Assembly: GCF_900107705.1 (NCBI RefSeq)
Contig: NZ_FNRE01000012.1
Span: forward strand, 1-64,000
Direction of reading: 5' to 3'
Origin: Prevotella sp. tc2-28
Lineage (GTDB): Bacteria > Bacteroidota > Bacteroidia > Bacteroidales > Bacteroidaceae
Length of the DNA: 64,000 bases
Position 1 is the first letter of the stretch. Every line of letters starts with the position of its first letter. Shown here piece after piece: positions 8,183 through 17,328 of this stretch. The notes under the pieces were generated by a model, which saw only the letters and a list, made by a program, of their open reading frames with translations, had not been told where the DNA came from and ran no database searches. Both the position numbers and the translations under genes were made by a program.

Positions 8183-9514
8183 TTACAAGTTTCTTGCTAA
8201 TTCCTTAAACTGTTCACCACGATCCTCCATGTTCTTGAACAAATCGAAAGAGGCGCAGCAGGGAGAGAGGAGTACCGTCATGCCCGGCTCAGCCATCTCG
8301 TAGCAGGCCTGTACACACTCCTTCATGGAATGCGTGTCGCGTACGGGAATGCCCAATGAGTCGAAGTTATCGTGCAACTTCTGATTGTCTGCTCCCAGGT
8401 ATACCAGACCGGCACACTTTTCACGGATGAGCGGCTTGATAGGGTCGTAGTCGTTACCCTTGTCCTTACCGCCAACAATGAGGATGGTCTTGGTCTTCAT
8501 GGATTCCAGTGCGTACCAGCATGCATCGACGTTAGTGGCTTTCGAGTCGTTGATATACTGAACACCACGTACGGTGCAGACCTTCTCCAAGCGGTGTTCC
8601 ACGCCGGGGAAGTCGCTGAGAGCCTGACGTATGACGTCTTTCTGAATGCCCGCAATATTCGTAGCGATACCTGCTGCCAGTGAGTTGTAGATGTTATGCT
8701 TACCCGTGAGACTGAGAGACTCCTGTTCCATATTGAAAGGCTCTGGCTTCTCTATCTTGTACTGTCCTTCTTCGATGTAGCCGATTGTCCCGTTCTCTTT
8801 TAGTTCGGAGAAAGGATATTGAATGGCTTTGATGTTATATTTCTCCAGCTCTTTCTTGATAATAGGATCGTCGTTCCAGTAGATGAACGCATCTTGAGGT
8901 GTCTGGTTCTGGATGATGCGCATCTTGGCATCGACATAGTTCTGCATCTTGAAATCGTAGCGATCAAGATGGTCTGGTGTGATATTTAGCAAGATAGCGA
9001 TGTTGGCTCGGAAATCGTACATGTTGTCGAGCTGGAACGAGCTCAACTCGATGATGTAGTATTCATGCGGGTCCTCAGCGACCTGTAGTGCCAGCGAGTT
9101 TCCGATGTTGCCGGCTAGTCCGGCATCGTAGCCAGCTTTTTTGAAGATATGGTAGATGAGACTCGTTGTCGTCGTTTTACCATTAGACCCTGTGATACAA
9201 ATCATCTTGGAATGTGTATAGCGTCCGGCAAACTCAATTTCGCTGATGATATGAATGCCACGTGCCTTGATCTTCTGAATCATGGGTGCTGTGTCAGGGA
9301 TGCCCGGACTCTTGATAACCTCGTCGGCATCCAGGATTTTCTCCTCACTGTGTTGGCCTTCTTCCCAGCATATCTGGTGGTCGTCCATCAGTTTCTTATA
9401 CTTGTCGTGGATCTTCGACATGTCGCTGACGAAGACCTCAAATCCTTCTTTCTTGGCAAGAACGGCAGCGCCTGCTCCGCTCTCTCCTGCTCCTAAAATG
9501 ACAATCTTGCTCAT
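8183..9514 (-). CDS. murD: UDP-N-acetylmuramoylalanine-D-glutamate ligase MurD
   Basis: ATP-dependent cytoplasmic ligase that adds D-glutamate to UDP-MurNAc-L-Ala. The 443-residue product has the N-terminal Rossmann loop (ILGAGESGAGAA), the P-loop GSNGKTTTT at 109-117, the ELSSFQLD and NITPDHLDRY motifs, and the NDSKATNVDACWYAL C-domain motif typical of MurD. The ATG overlaps the mraY stop by four bases (ATGA), and ftsW follows with no gap, so the three genes appear translationally coupled. Confidence 0.97.
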   Translation of the reverse strand: MSKIVILGAGESGAGAAVLAKKEGFEVFVSDMSKIHDKYKKLMDDHQICWEEGQHSEEKILDADEVIKSPGIPDTAPMIQKIKARGIHIISEIEFAGRYTHSKMICITGSNGKTTTTSLIYHIFKKAGYDAGLAGNIGNSLALQVAEDPHEYYIIELSSFQLDNMYDFRANIAILLNITPDHLDRYDFKMQNYVDAKMRIIQNQTPQDAFIYWNDDPIIKKELEKYNIKAIQYPFSELKENGTIGYIEEGQYKIEKPEPFNMEQESLSLTGKHNIYNSLAAGIATNIAGIQKDVIRQALSDFPGVEHRLEKVCTVRGVQYINDSKATNVDACWYALESMKTKTILIVGGKDKGNDYDPIKPLIREKCAGLVYLGADNQKLHDNFDSLGIPVRDTHSMKECVQACYEMAEPGMTVLLSPCCASFDLFKNMEDRGEQFKELARNL

Positions 9515-10782
9515 CTTACTTTCAATGTTATGATGGTTAATGCTGCTAATATAATCGAAATAATCCAGAAACGGGAGGTAATCTTCGACTCGTGGAATGG
9601 GCGTTTAGGCCACCCTTTCAGGATATAAGTGCTTGTGGCATCCAACTGTGAGTCCAGACGTCGGAACGTGTCGTGGATGGGTGTGGCACGGAAGACGCGC
9701 ACACGCTTGCCCTTGCGCTTCTGTATTTTGAACCACTGCGTCTGGATGATGACACTCAGACTCTCGATGAAGAAGATGCCGCACAAAGTGATGAGCATCA
9801 ACTCTTTATGGATGATGATGGCACATACACCGATGATGCCGCCAATAGTCAGAGAGCCCGTGTCGCCCATGAAGACCTGTGCCGGATAAGCATTGTACCA
9901 CAGGAAACCGACAACGGCACCGATGAAGGCGCTCAGGAAGACGACAAGCTCCTCAGAATGAGGGATATACATGATATCGAAATAGGCGGCGTAGACGATA
10001 TGCGACGAGACGTAGGCGAAGATCATCAAAGCCACACCAATGATGGCGGAGTTGCCTGCACACATGCCGTCCATACCATCGTTGAGGTTGGCACCGTTGG
10101 AAACGGCAGTGACGACGACGATGGTCATGATGACAAACAGAATCCAGCCGGCTGCGGTCTTGTACTTCCCGCAGAACGACATGATGTTTGAGTAGTTCAA
10201 GTTGTGGTTCTTGAAGAACGGAATCGTGGTCTGCAATGATTTGACAGGCTCTGTCTTATGACTGATGACGATCTCCTGGCCCTGCTTGACCTGCGAGACG
10301 TTTTCACGAATCACAGCATCGGGACTAAGCCAAAGCGTGAGTCCTACGATAAAGCCGATACTTACCTGTCCGATAATCTTGTAAATCCCCTTCAGACCCT
10401 CTTTGTTCTTTTTGAAAATCTTGATATAGTCGTCCATGAAACCGAGGAATCCAAGCCATACCGTGGTGATAATCATCAGTATCAGGTAGATGTTACGCAT
10501 ACGGCCTAATAGCAAAACTGGTATTAGGATGGACACGATGATAATGATGCCACCCATGGTGGGCACGCCTTTCTTCTCAACACCAAAGGGGTCGATGCTT
10601 GGGTCACGCGCTGTCTCCGAAATATTACGACGCTTCATCCATCTGATGAAGTGTTCACCGAACCATGCTGAGATGAGCAGCGACATAATCAGTGCGAGCA
10701 GTGAACGGAATGATATATAAGACCAGATGTGTGCACCCGGAATGTTGAACTGCTCTAAGAAACGGAAGAGATAGTATAGCAT
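9511..10782 (-). CDS. mraY: Phospho-N-acetylmuramoyl-pentapeptide transferase MraY
   Basis: Integral membrane enzyme that attaches phospho-MurNAc-pentapeptide to undecaprenyl phosphate to make lipid I. The 423-residue product is hydrophobic with about ten membrane segments and carries the family aspartate motifs: GFMDDYIKIF, NLNDGMDGMCAG and VFMGDTGSLTIGG. It is longer than the E. coli enzyme (360), with an extra soluble loop (about residues 155-210), as in other Bacteroidetes. It overlaps murD by four bases and is separated from murE by a gap filled with heptamer repeats. Confidence 0.96.
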   Translation of the reverse strand: MLYYLFRFLEQFNIPGAHIWSYISFRSLLALIMSLLISAWFGEHFIRWMKRRNISETARDPSIDPFGVEKKGVPTMGGIIIIVSILIPVLLLGRMRNIYLILMIITTVWLGFLGFMDDYIKIFKKNKEGLKGIYKIIGQVSIGFIVGLTLWLSPDAVIRENVSQVKQGQEIVISHKTEPVKSLQTTIPFFKNHNLNYSNIMSFCGKYKTAAGWILFVIMTIVVVTAVSNGANLNDGMDGMCAGNSAIIGVALMIFAYVSSHIVYAAYFDIMYIPHSEELVVFLSAFIGAVVGFLWYNAYPAQVFMGDTGSLTIGGIIGVCAIIIHKELMLITLCGIFFIESLSVIIQTQWFKIQKRKGKRVRVFRATPIHDTFRRLDSQLDATSTYILKGWPKRPFHESKITSRFWIISIILAALTIITLKVR

Positions 10783-10821
10783 ATTATCAATTTACAAATT
10801 TGACGATTTACAATTTACTAT
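10783..10821 (-). repeat. AAATWGT heptamer array between murE and mraY
   Basis: The whole murE-mraY gap consists, on the coding strand, of AAATAGT, AAATTGT, AAATCGTC and a diverged AAATTTGT unit. This is the same family as the murC/ftsQ junction array. No other signal fits in the 39 bases. Confidence 0.65.
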
Positions 10822-12279
10822 TTAGACATTACCGAAAATCTCACGTACGACTTCGCGGTCGTCGAAGTGGTGCTTCACACCTTTTATCTCTTGATAGTCC
10901 TCGTGGCCTTTGCCTGCGATGAGGATAACGTCACCCTTCTCTGCCATCATACAGGCTGTACGGATGGCTTCGCGACGGTCAACAATAGAAACCACTTTCT
11001 TCATCTGCTGGGGTGAGAGACCTGCCAGCATGTCGTTGATGATGTCTTGAGGCTCCTCGTTGCGTGGATTGTCGGAGGTAATGATGACACGGTCGCTCTG
11101 TTTGACGGCTTCCTGAGCCATCAATGGACGCTTTCCCTTGTCACGGTTGCCGCCGGCACCGCAGACAGTGATGACCTTGCCCTGCTTGCCTTCCAACACT
11201 TCGTGAATGGCGTTGAGTACATTCTCTAAAGCATCAGGTGTATGTGCATAGTCGACAACAGCCGTTATACCATCCTCGGAACGGATAGGCTCCAGACGAC
11301 CAGCCACACTCTTCAGGGTACTCAGTACAAGGAGGATGTCTTCGGGTTTCTTGCCTAACATGACGGCAGCCCCATAGACAGCCAATAAGTTGGAGACATT
11401 GAACTTCCCGATAAACTGCACACCCACCTCATGACCGTTGATTTCCAGATACATACCCTCGAAATGACACTCGATGATACGGGCGCGGAAGTCAGCCATC
11501 GAACGGGTCGAATAAGTCTTTATCTGCGCTTTGGTGTTCTGCACCATCACACTGCCGTTCTTGTCGTCGGCATTGGTGATGGCAAAGGCTGTTTTGGGGA
11601 GGTTGTCGAAGAATGCTTTCTTCGCATCACGGTAGTTCTCAAAGGTCTTATGATAGTCCAAGTGGTCGCGAGTAAGATTGGTAAACAGTCCGCCGGCAAA
11701 CTTCAGTCCACCAATGCGCTGTTGTGCGATGGCATGGCTGGAGCATTCCATGAAAGCATATTCACAGCCGGCTTCCACCATCATGTGCAGCAGACGGTTT
11801 AGTTCGATAGGATCTGGTGTTGTATGATCAGCGGGAATGGCTTCTCCTTCGATGTAGTTGCACACGGTCGAGAGCAGTCCGCATTTATGCCCAAACTTAC
11901 GGAACATATTATATAATAAGGTGGCAATGGTTGTCTTGCCGTTCGTTCCGGTAACGCCTACTAGCTTCAAGTGTTGCGAGGGCTCTCCGTAGAACACCGT
12001 AGCAACAGGGCCAACAGCTTCTTCTGTAGACGAGACCTGTACATAGGTGATGCCTGGCAGACAGTCTTCGGGAATGTCTTCGCACAGCACGGCAATAGCA
12101 CCTAGTTCCAATGCCTTCGGGATGAAACGGTGACCATCTGTCTGCGTTCCTTTGATAGCCACGAAGAGGTGTCCCTCCTTTATCTTTCGTGAGTCGATGT
12201 TAACACCCGTGATTTCTGTCTCGGTGCTCCCTATGATTGTCATAGGCTTGACTAGTTTGAGCAGCTCGCTTAATTTCAT
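10822..12279 (-). CDS. murE: UDP-MurNAc-tripeptide synthetase MurE (meso-diaminopimelate type)
   Basis: ATP-dependent ligase that adds the third stem residue. The 485-residue product has the N-terminal UDP-binding domain, the P-loop GTNGKTT at 111-117, the [10 protein letters not shown] motif and, near residue 400, DNPRNEEP. The DNPR tetrapeptide is the known marker of meso-diaminopimelate-adding MurE, as against lysine-adding enzymes, so the organism probably makes DAP-type peptidoglycan. The frame is open 16 codons upstream, but [13 protein letters not shown] aligns with homologues and the upstream codons are AT-rich spacer. Located after ftsI and before mraY. Confidence 0.96.
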   Translation of the reverse strand: MKLSELLKLVKPMTIIGSTETEITGVNIDSRKIKEGHLFVAIKGTQTDGHRFIPKALELGAIAVLCEDIPEDCLPGITYVQVSSTEEAVGPVATVFYGEPSQHLKLVGVTGTNGKTTIATLLYNMFRKFGHKCGLLSTVCNYIEGEAIPADHTTPDPIELNRLLHMMVEAGCEYAFMECSSHAIAQQRIGGLKFAGGLFTNLTRDHLDYHKTFENYRDAKKAFFDNLPKTAFAITNADDKNGSVMVQNTKAQIKTYSTRSMADFRARIIECHFEGMYLEINGHEVGVQFIGKFNVSNLLAVYGAAVMLGKKPEDILLVLSTLKSVAGRLEPIRSEDGITAVVDYAHTPDALENVLNAIHEVLEGKQGKVITVCGAGGNRDKGKRPLMAQEAVKQSDRVIITSDNPRNEEPQDIINDMLAGLSPQQMKKVVSIVDRREAIRTACMMAEKGDVILIAGKGHEDYQEIKGVKHHFDDREVVREIFGNV

Positions 12280-12305
12280 ATACTTATTTATATTAATAGG
12301 AAGAA

Positions 12306-14438
12306 TTATTCTAATGTCAGTATGCACACGCTGTTTTCCGTGATGGCCTTGCCAGCTGGGTAGCTCTGCTTCTTTACCTTTCCTCTGCCGACCAGCTTGA
12401 CACGTAGTCCGTGACTTTCGAGCAGATAGACAGCATCCTTGGCACCCATGCCGACAACGTTAGGAGTGATGTCCTGTTTCGTCTTTACGTCATTCGCCAT
12501 GCGTTTTCTGATGCCTAACTTATTCAGTACATAGTTGGCATCTTTGCTGTTGCCATCTTTGACTTCTGGAATGAACACAGAATGCTCATCGCGCGCATCC
12601 TCGACACTCATCTTCAGGTTACGTGCCATGACACCTTCTGCGATATGGTGGAAGACGACACCGCTCATACCACCACCCGAAGCAGGCAGGCCAGACTTCT
12701 TGAGGCAGACGATGCAGGAGTAGCGTGGGTTGTCTGCAGGGAAATAACCGGCAAACGACAGCCAATATTGTACGGTACCGCTCTTGTAACCGGCCTTACC
12801 TTGTGATACCTGTGCCGTACCCGTCTTGCCAGCGACCTTGAACAGGCGGGAACCAGCCTTACGACCAAGTCCCTGACTGACGACATGCTCCAGAATGGTC
12901 TGCATGGTCTTGACAGCTTTGGGCTTGGCGATGCGCTCCTTGATGACCTCTGGCGGGAATTCCCTGATAACCTCACCGTTCTTGACGACCTTCTTGACAA
13001 AGCGCGGACGCATCATCTTGCCGTTGTTGGCAATGGCATTGTAGAAAGTGACCGTATTAATCGGGGCAATCTGCGTTTCGTAGCCAATAGACATCCAGGG
13101 CAAGGTGGTGGCATACCAGTTGTCGTCGTAGTGACCGTTCTTCTTACGCTTAGGCATACGGATGAGTGGCGGACGATAGCCAGGCAGGATGTTCTGCAAC
13201 TTCAAGTCCTCTGCGATACCAATGCGGTGGAGCCCTTTGACATAACGCTCAGCCTGATCGTGGTATATTTTATCAATGACATGGCTCACGCCGATGTTGG
13301 AACTGACTTCCAGCGTGCGTGCCATATTGATGTCGCCATAGCCGCCACGACGCCAGTTGTGGTCCTTCATCTCTCGTCCGTACATGGGCATGACACCGCC
13401 ACCCGTGTGAATGACGTAACTGGTGTCTATCTTATGACCTCCGATGGGTAGCTCGTCGTCAAGGGCAACGAGGAAGGACGCCACCTTGAATACGGAACCG
13501 GGTTCACAGCGGTAGCTAATGGCACTGTTGACGGTCTCTGCATAGTAAGGATTCCCCTCGCTGTCATGATAACGCTGCATGTTGACGATGGCTTTCACGT
13601 CGCCTGTGGCCACTTCCATCAAGATGGCAACACCCATCTCTCCGTTGACTAGCTTCAACTCGTCGAGCAGGGCGCGTTCTGCCAAGTCCTGCATGTTCAC
13701 GTCAATGGTTGTCACGATGTCACCACCATCGATGGGTAAGGTGACGGGAATATTCATGTATTTGTTCAAGACCTTACGGCGTCCGGTGATACCTGGTGTG
13801 CCACGCAGAATAGAGTCGTAGGCAAGTTCCAGTCCGAAGTAGGCAGAGTCCTTGGCACCATACAGACCACCGATGGTGCGCTGAGCCAGTGTGGTGAACG
13901 GGCGGCGACGTGCATTGAAGACCTCTTCGTGGAAACCACTCTTGTATTTGGGCATGTTAAAGAAAGGTAGGCTCTTCACCTCGACATAGGTGTTGTAGTC
14001 GATGCGTCGAGGATAGATGGGCCAGTGGCGTGCACCGACGGTGCCATTACTGTTGACTTTTTTCTTTCCCTTTTCCAACAGTACTTTGAACTCGTGTGCG
14101 GTGTAGGGGAAAATGTGACTGAGGCCCTCGCAGACAGAGTCTACTTTTTCGTCCCAGAGAGAGTCGTCCTCAAAGGCTGCGGCTTGGAAGTCAATAAATA
14201 TCTTGTATTCTGGAATACTGGTAGCCATCAGCTGACCGTCACAGCTGAGGATGTTGCCTCGGTTAGGCTTGACACTGACAGAGTCACGTTTCAGACGGTC
14301 GGCTACCTCCGTCCAGTATTGCTTTTTGGCAGTCATGGTGTAGAAGGCTTTGCCAATGATGGCAAAACCAATGAGCGTCAGGATGATGGAAACCGCCATG
14401 TAGCGCGGTATCACTTTGTCGTTGTCGAACTTGCTCAT
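12306..14438 (-). CDS. ftsI: Septal penicillin-binding protein FtsI (PBP3) with PASTA domain
   Basis: Division-specific transpeptidase that cross-links septal peptidoglycan. The 710-residue product has one N-terminal membrane segment (about 14-36), a dimerisation domain beginning at the RGNIL motif (60-64), and the transpeptidase motifs SVFK (Ser315, Lys318), SSN (379-381) and KTG (538-540). A single PASTA repeat ends the protein (about 655-710, beginning near [15 protein letters not shown]). E. coli FtsI is shorter (588) and has no PASTA domain; in Bacteroidetes the addition is common. It follows ftsL by four bases. Confidence 0.95.
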   Translation of the reverse strand: MSKFDNDKVIPRYMAVSIILTLIGFAIIGKAFYTMTAKKQYWTEVADRLKRDSVSVKPNRGNILSCDGQLMATSIPEYKIFIDFQAAAFEDDSLWDEKVDSVCEGLSHIFPYTAHEFKVLLEKGKKKVNSNGTVGARHWPIYPRRIDYNTYVEVKSLPFFNMPKYKSGFHEEVFNARRRPFTTLAQRTIGGLYGAKDSAYFGLELAYDSILRGTPGITGRRKVLNKYMNIPVTLPIDGGDIVTTIDVNMQDLAERALLDELKLVNGEMGVAILMEVATGDVKAIVNMQRYHDSEGNPYYAETVNSAISYRCEPGSVFKVASFLVALDDELPIGGHKIDTSYVIHTGGGVMPMYGREMKDHNWRRGGYGDINMARTLEVSSNIGVSHVIDKIYHDQAERYVKGLHRIGIAEDLKLQNILPGYRPPLIRMPKRKKNGHYDDNWYATTLPWMSIGYETQIAPINTVTFYNAIANNGKMMRPRFVKKVVKNGEVIREFPPEVIKERIAKPKAVKTMQTILEHVVSQGLGRKAGSRLFKVAGKTGTAQVSQGKAGYKSGTVQYWLSFAGYFPADNPRYSCIVCLKKSGLPASGGGMSGVVFHHIAEGVMARNLKMSVEDARDEHSVFIPEVKDGNSKDANYVLNKLGIRKRMANDVKTKQDITPNVVGMGAKDAVYLLESHGLRVKLVGRGKVKKQSYPAGKAITENSVCILTLE

Positions 14439-14442
14439 ATCT

Positions 14443-14907
14443 CTACTCGGGTATTTCGATTATAAACGGCGGCTGGTCTGCCTGATGAAGCAGCGAGTCC
14501 TTATTTTGTTTGAGGATGTCAAGCACATGACTCTCACGGCATTTCTCTGTGAGTGTACTCGATGCGCTGAGGGCCTTGAACTTAGCGTCTTTAAGCTGTC
14601 CTTCCATGCGGTCAATAGTAATCATGTCCTGTTGACACTGGTAGCGGAAAGCCACATAGATAATGGTAAAGACCACAATCAGTACAAACAGCCAGATTTG
14701 TGAGCGCACGATTTGGGTGGTTAGCAAGTCTCCACCCAGAATGGCACGCAGATTGATTTGCTGGGAAGGATGTGGGTCCTCTTCCTTGGCTGTCTCCTTG
14801 ATCTTCTGCAGTGCTTCTTTCAAGGTCTTCTCAGGAGCCTCTTCGGATGTTTCCTCTTGTCCTTTAAGGGGCTGCTCTTCCTCTATGATGTTGTCTGTTT
14901 CTGTCAT
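14443..14907 (-). CDS. ftsL: FtsL-like cell division protein
   Basis: Small bitopic divisome protein expected to work with FtsB/FtsQ to activate FtsW-FtsI. The 154-residue product has an acidic, glutamate-rich cytoplasmic N-terminus (1-50), one membrane segment (about 71-88, IWLFVLIVVFTIIYVAF) and a periplasmic helix (about 90-140). Sequence conservation is low in this family, so the assignment rests on topology, size and the invariant position between rsmH and ftsI. The cytoplasmic tail is longer than in E. coli FtsL. Confidence 0.85.
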   Translation of the reverse strand: MTETDNIIEEEQPLKGQEETSEEAPEKTLKEALQKIKETAKEEDPHPSQQINLRAILGGDLLTTQIVRSQIWLFVLIVVFTIIYVAFRYQCQQDMITIDRMEGQLKDAKFKALSASSTLTEKCRESHVLDILKQNKDSLLHQADQPPFIIEIPE

Positions 14908-14911
14908 ATTG

Positions 14912-15841
14912 TTATTTGTTCTTTTCTGCTATTCTGAGTTTTGCACTCCGACTGCGTGGGTTGCGTTGTTGTTCCTCGTCGGAAGGAACGGTAACTTTGT
15001 TGACCAGACGGAAGGGACTGTTGATGTGTCCGAAGAAGTCTTGTTCTATCTTTCCCTCTGCATTGCCTGCCTTCATGACGTTCTTGACGATGCGGTCTTC
15101 TAATGAGTGGTAGGTGATAACGCTTAAGCGACCTCCCTCACGAAGCAGTGTGGTGGCGCCCCGAAGCATGTCGCGCAGGGCATCCATCTCATGGTTGACC
15201 TCAATCCGCAGTGCTTGATAGAGGCGAGCCAGGTCTTTCTTCTCGCGCTCGGAACGCATGAGCGGTTCAATGACCTCGCTGAGGTCAGCAGTTGTCAGAA
15301 CGGGTTTCTGTTGACGGTGGTCCACAATGGCTTTGGCAATGCGTCTTGCATTCTTCATCTCACCGTAAAGGTAGAACACGTCAGCCAACTGCTCCTCTGT
15401 ATAGTTGTTCAGCATGTCTGCAGCCGTTTGTCCGGCACGTTTGTTCATGCGCATGTCCAGTGGAGCATCGAATCGGAAGGAGAAACCGCGCGTTTCGTCA
15501 TCGAAATGGTGGCTTGATACCCCTAAGTCGGCCAGCAAACCGTCGATATGCTCAACGCCATAGTATTGCATCCAGTTGGTGATATACCTGAAGTTGCTGC
15601 GCACGAAGGTGAAACGGGCATCGTCAACGATGTTCTTTTCGGCATCGGCATCCTGATCGAAGCTGTACAGATGACCGTTCTTACCTAGGCGGGAGAGTAT
15701 TTCTCGGGAATGACCGCCGCCGCCAAAGGTGACATCTACGTAAATGCCGTCGGGCTGGATGTCCAGCCCGTCGACACTCTCCTGTAGGAGTACAGGAACG
15801 TGATATGTCTCAGCGGTAGTTACCATATCTTTACTCATCAC
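14912..15841 (-). CDS. rsmH: 16S rRNA (cytosine1402-N4)-methyltransferase RsmH
   Basis: SAM-dependent enzyme that methylates C1402 in the decoding centre of 16S rRNA. The 309-residue product has the SAM loop DVTFGGGGHSREIL, the LLADLGVSSHHFDD motif, the RGFSFRFDAPLDMRM motif and the C-terminal VITYHSLEDRIVKN motif, all characteristic of the MraW/RsmH family. The start used overlaps the end of mraZ by 11 bases; Met2 or Met6 are alternatives. It is second in the cluster, as in most bacteria. Confidence 0.96.
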   Translation of the reverse strand: MMSKDMVTTAETYHVPVLLQESVDGLDIQPDGIYVDVTFGGGGHSREILSRLGKNGHLYSFDQDADAEKNIVDDARFTFVRSNFRYITNWMQYYGVEHIDGLLADLGVSSHHFDDETRGFSFRFDAPLDMRMNKRAGQTAADMLNNYTEEQLADVFYLYGEMKNARRIAKAIVDHRQQKPVLTTADLSEVIEPLMRSEREKKDLARLYQALRIEVNHEMDALRDMLRGATTLLREGGRLSVITYHSLEDRIVKNVMKAGNAEGKIEQDFFGHINSPFRLVNKVTVPSDEEQQRNPRSRSAKLRIAEKNK

Positions 15842-16286
15842 TGTTTTCTTCCATGAGCATTTGTAATGCTTGTCCGAATTCTTCCGGCTTCATCTGTTGC
15901 TGCTCAACTTTCTGGTTACTCCATATCTCAATGGTGTCACCCATGCCGATAAACTTGATGTCTTGGGTGATGTCAGCCATTCGCAGATAGCGCTTGGGTA
16001 TCAGGAACCTGCCGTTTCCGTCAAGTGTGACTAATTCCACTTCGCTGACAAATTGACGGAACACCTGCTGATGTTGCTTGTTCCATCGGTTTAGTCTGGA
16101 ACGTAAGCTGTCCATCTGTTCGTTCCATATGCTTTCAGGATATAATACGAGGCAAGGTTGGAAGACGTCCTTTCGGAGCACTAACCGCTCGTCGCCTCCG
16201 CCTTGCAGCACTTTGCGGAAAGCTGCGGGCAGGAAAGCACGCCCTTTCGTGTCTGTCTTGGCCTCTATATTACCTAAAAAACGCAT
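15831..16286 (-). CDS. mraZ: MraZ, transcriptional regulator of the dcw cluster
   Basis: DNA-binding protein of the SpoVT-AbrB fold with two tandem MraZ domains. The 151-residue product begins MRFLGNIEAKTDTKGRAFLP, which is domain 1, and repeats the pattern in domain 2 as the LDGNGRFLIPKRYLRMA segment. In E. coli MraZ represses its own operon by binding 10-bp spaced TGGG repeats. Three such repeats lie 45-75 bases upstream here, so autoregulation is likely. First gene of the cluster; its 3' end overlaps rsmH. Confidence 0.95.
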   Translation of the reverse strand: MRFLGNIEAKTDTKGRAFLPAAFRKVLQGGGDERLVLRKDVFQPCLVLYPESIWNEQMDSLRSRLNRWNKQHQQVFRQFVSEVELVTLDGNGRFLIPKRYLRMADITQDIKFIGMGDTIEIWSNQKVEQQQMKPEEFGQALQMLMEENSDE

Positions 16287-16317
16287 ACGTACTTCTTTAT
16301 TTTAATAAGTTTGGGTG

Positions 16318-16325
16318 CAAAGATA
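16318..16325 (-). promoter_or_regulatory. Promoter -7 element of the mraZ-ftsZ cluster
   Basis: The minus strand reads TATCTTTG, an exact match to the Bacteroidetes -7 consensus TAnnTTTG, about 32 bases before the mraZ start. A clear TTTG is not present at -33; that position falls within the MraZ repeat block, which may explain dependence on or interference by MraZ. Confidence 0.65.
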
Positions 16326-16330
16326 AACAT

Positions 16331-16360
16331 TTTTCCCCACATTCCCCCACATTTCTCCAC
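16331..16360 (-). promoter_or_regulatory. Probable MraZ operator: three 10-bp direct repeats
   Basis: On the minus strand the block reads TGGAG, TGGGG, TGGGG at exact 10-base intervals (TGGAGAAATG, then TGGGGGAATG, then TGGGGAAAAA). This is the architecture described for E. coli MraZ, which binds TGGGN repeats separated by five bases. The block begins five bases upstream of the -7 element and covers the -33 region, so a bound protein would compete with RNA polymerase. Confidence 0.75.
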
Positions 16361-16417
16361 TTTTTTTAGTGAATATTTTTTAAAACGCTTTAAATACGTC
16401 ATTTTTTTCATAAAAAG

Positions 16418-16450
16418 TTTAGGTATTCACAAAGATTTGACTTAACTTTG
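16418..16450 (+). promoter_or_regulatory. Promoter of the glycine-lipid acyltransferase operon
   Basis: TAACTTTG at 16443-16450 matches the -7 consensus. TTTA at 16418-16421 is a near match to -33 TTTG with 21 bases between. The start codon follows at 16477, so the leader is about 20 bases. It diverges from the mraZ promoter about 120 bases away. Confidence 0.6.
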
Positions 16451-16476
16451 CAAACTGTTAGTATTATCTGGGAGAA

Positions 16477-17304
16477 ATGGGACAGATTACAGAGAAGACA
16501 ATAGATATTGATGGCATTCTGAAAGGAAAGATGGGCGCCAAGGCAAAATGGTTGCCCAGGCCGTTGGTGTCTTGGTTGAAACGTATTGCCCATCAGGACC
16601 AGGTAAACGCATTCCTTTGGGAATCACGTGACAAGATTGGTACAGAATGGTTGGAGGAGTGTGTCCGATACTTGCAGATGACCTTGAAGGTTGAAGGGAT
16701 GGATAATCTCCCAGCAAAGGATGACGGTCGTCTGTATACCATTGTTTCCAATCATCCCCTCGGAGGTGCTGACGGCGTAGCACTAGGGGCCATCATAGGT
16801 CGCCATTTTGATTCCCGTTTCCGTTATTTGGTTAATGACTTGCTGATGAATCTGCCAGGATTGGCACCGCTATGTATACCTATCAATAAAACGGGACATC
16901 AGAGTCGGAACTTCCCAGCAATGGTGAAGGCAGGATTTGAGAGTGACAACCACATGCTGATGTACCCTGCGGGCATTTGTTCGCGTCGCCAAAAGGATGG
17001 GAAGATTCGTGATATCCCCTGGTCGAAGACGTTTATACAGAAAAGTGTAGAGTATCATCGTGACGTGGTGCCTATTCACTTTAGCGGCCAAAACTCGGAC
17101 TTCTTCTATAAACTGGCTAATTTCAGCGACAGGTTCCTTCCTTTCAATCTGGCCATGCTTTTCTTGGTCGATGAAATGTACAAGAATGTCGGTAAGACTT
17201 TTGAAGTCTGCATAGGTAAACCCATTCCTTGGCAGACTTTTGACAAGAGTCGGTCGCCCCAACAATGGGCACAGTATGTGCAAGATATCGTCTATTCTCT
17301 ATAA
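16477..17304 (+). CDS. glsA: PlsC-like O-acyltransferase, probable glycine-lipid synthesis (GlsA-like)
   Basis: Probable membrane-associated acyltransferase that adds the second (ester-linked) fatty acid to a monoacyl glycine lipid. The 275-residue product has the acyltransferase block NHPLGGADG with His93 and Asp99, one residue wider than the classic H-x4-D spacing, and a later MYPAGICSRR block in the position of the PlsC substrate motif. In Bacteroides thetaiotaomicron a PlsC-like gene (glsA) sits next to the N-acyltransferase gene glsB, and both make glycine lipids. The same pair is adjacent here, 24 bases apart. The partner gene carries most of the functional inference; without it the protein would be called only a lysophospholipid acyltransferase family member. 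Confidence 0.75.
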   Translation: MGQITEKTIDIDGILKGKMGAKAKWLPRPLVSWLKRIAHQDQVNAFLWESRDKIGTEWLEECVRYLQMTLKVEGMDNLPAKDDGRLYTIVSNHPLGGADGVALGAIIGRHFDSRFRYLVNDLLMNLPGLAPLCIPINKTGHQSRNFPAMVKAGFESDNHMLMYPAGICSRRQKDGKIRDIPWSKTFIQKSVEYHRDVVPIHFSGQNSDFFYKLANFSDRFLPFNLAMLFLVDEMYKNVGKTFEVCIGKPIPWQTFDKSRSPQQWAQYVQDIVYSL

Positions 17305-17328
17305 TCCAATTATCATCAGCGTGAACCA

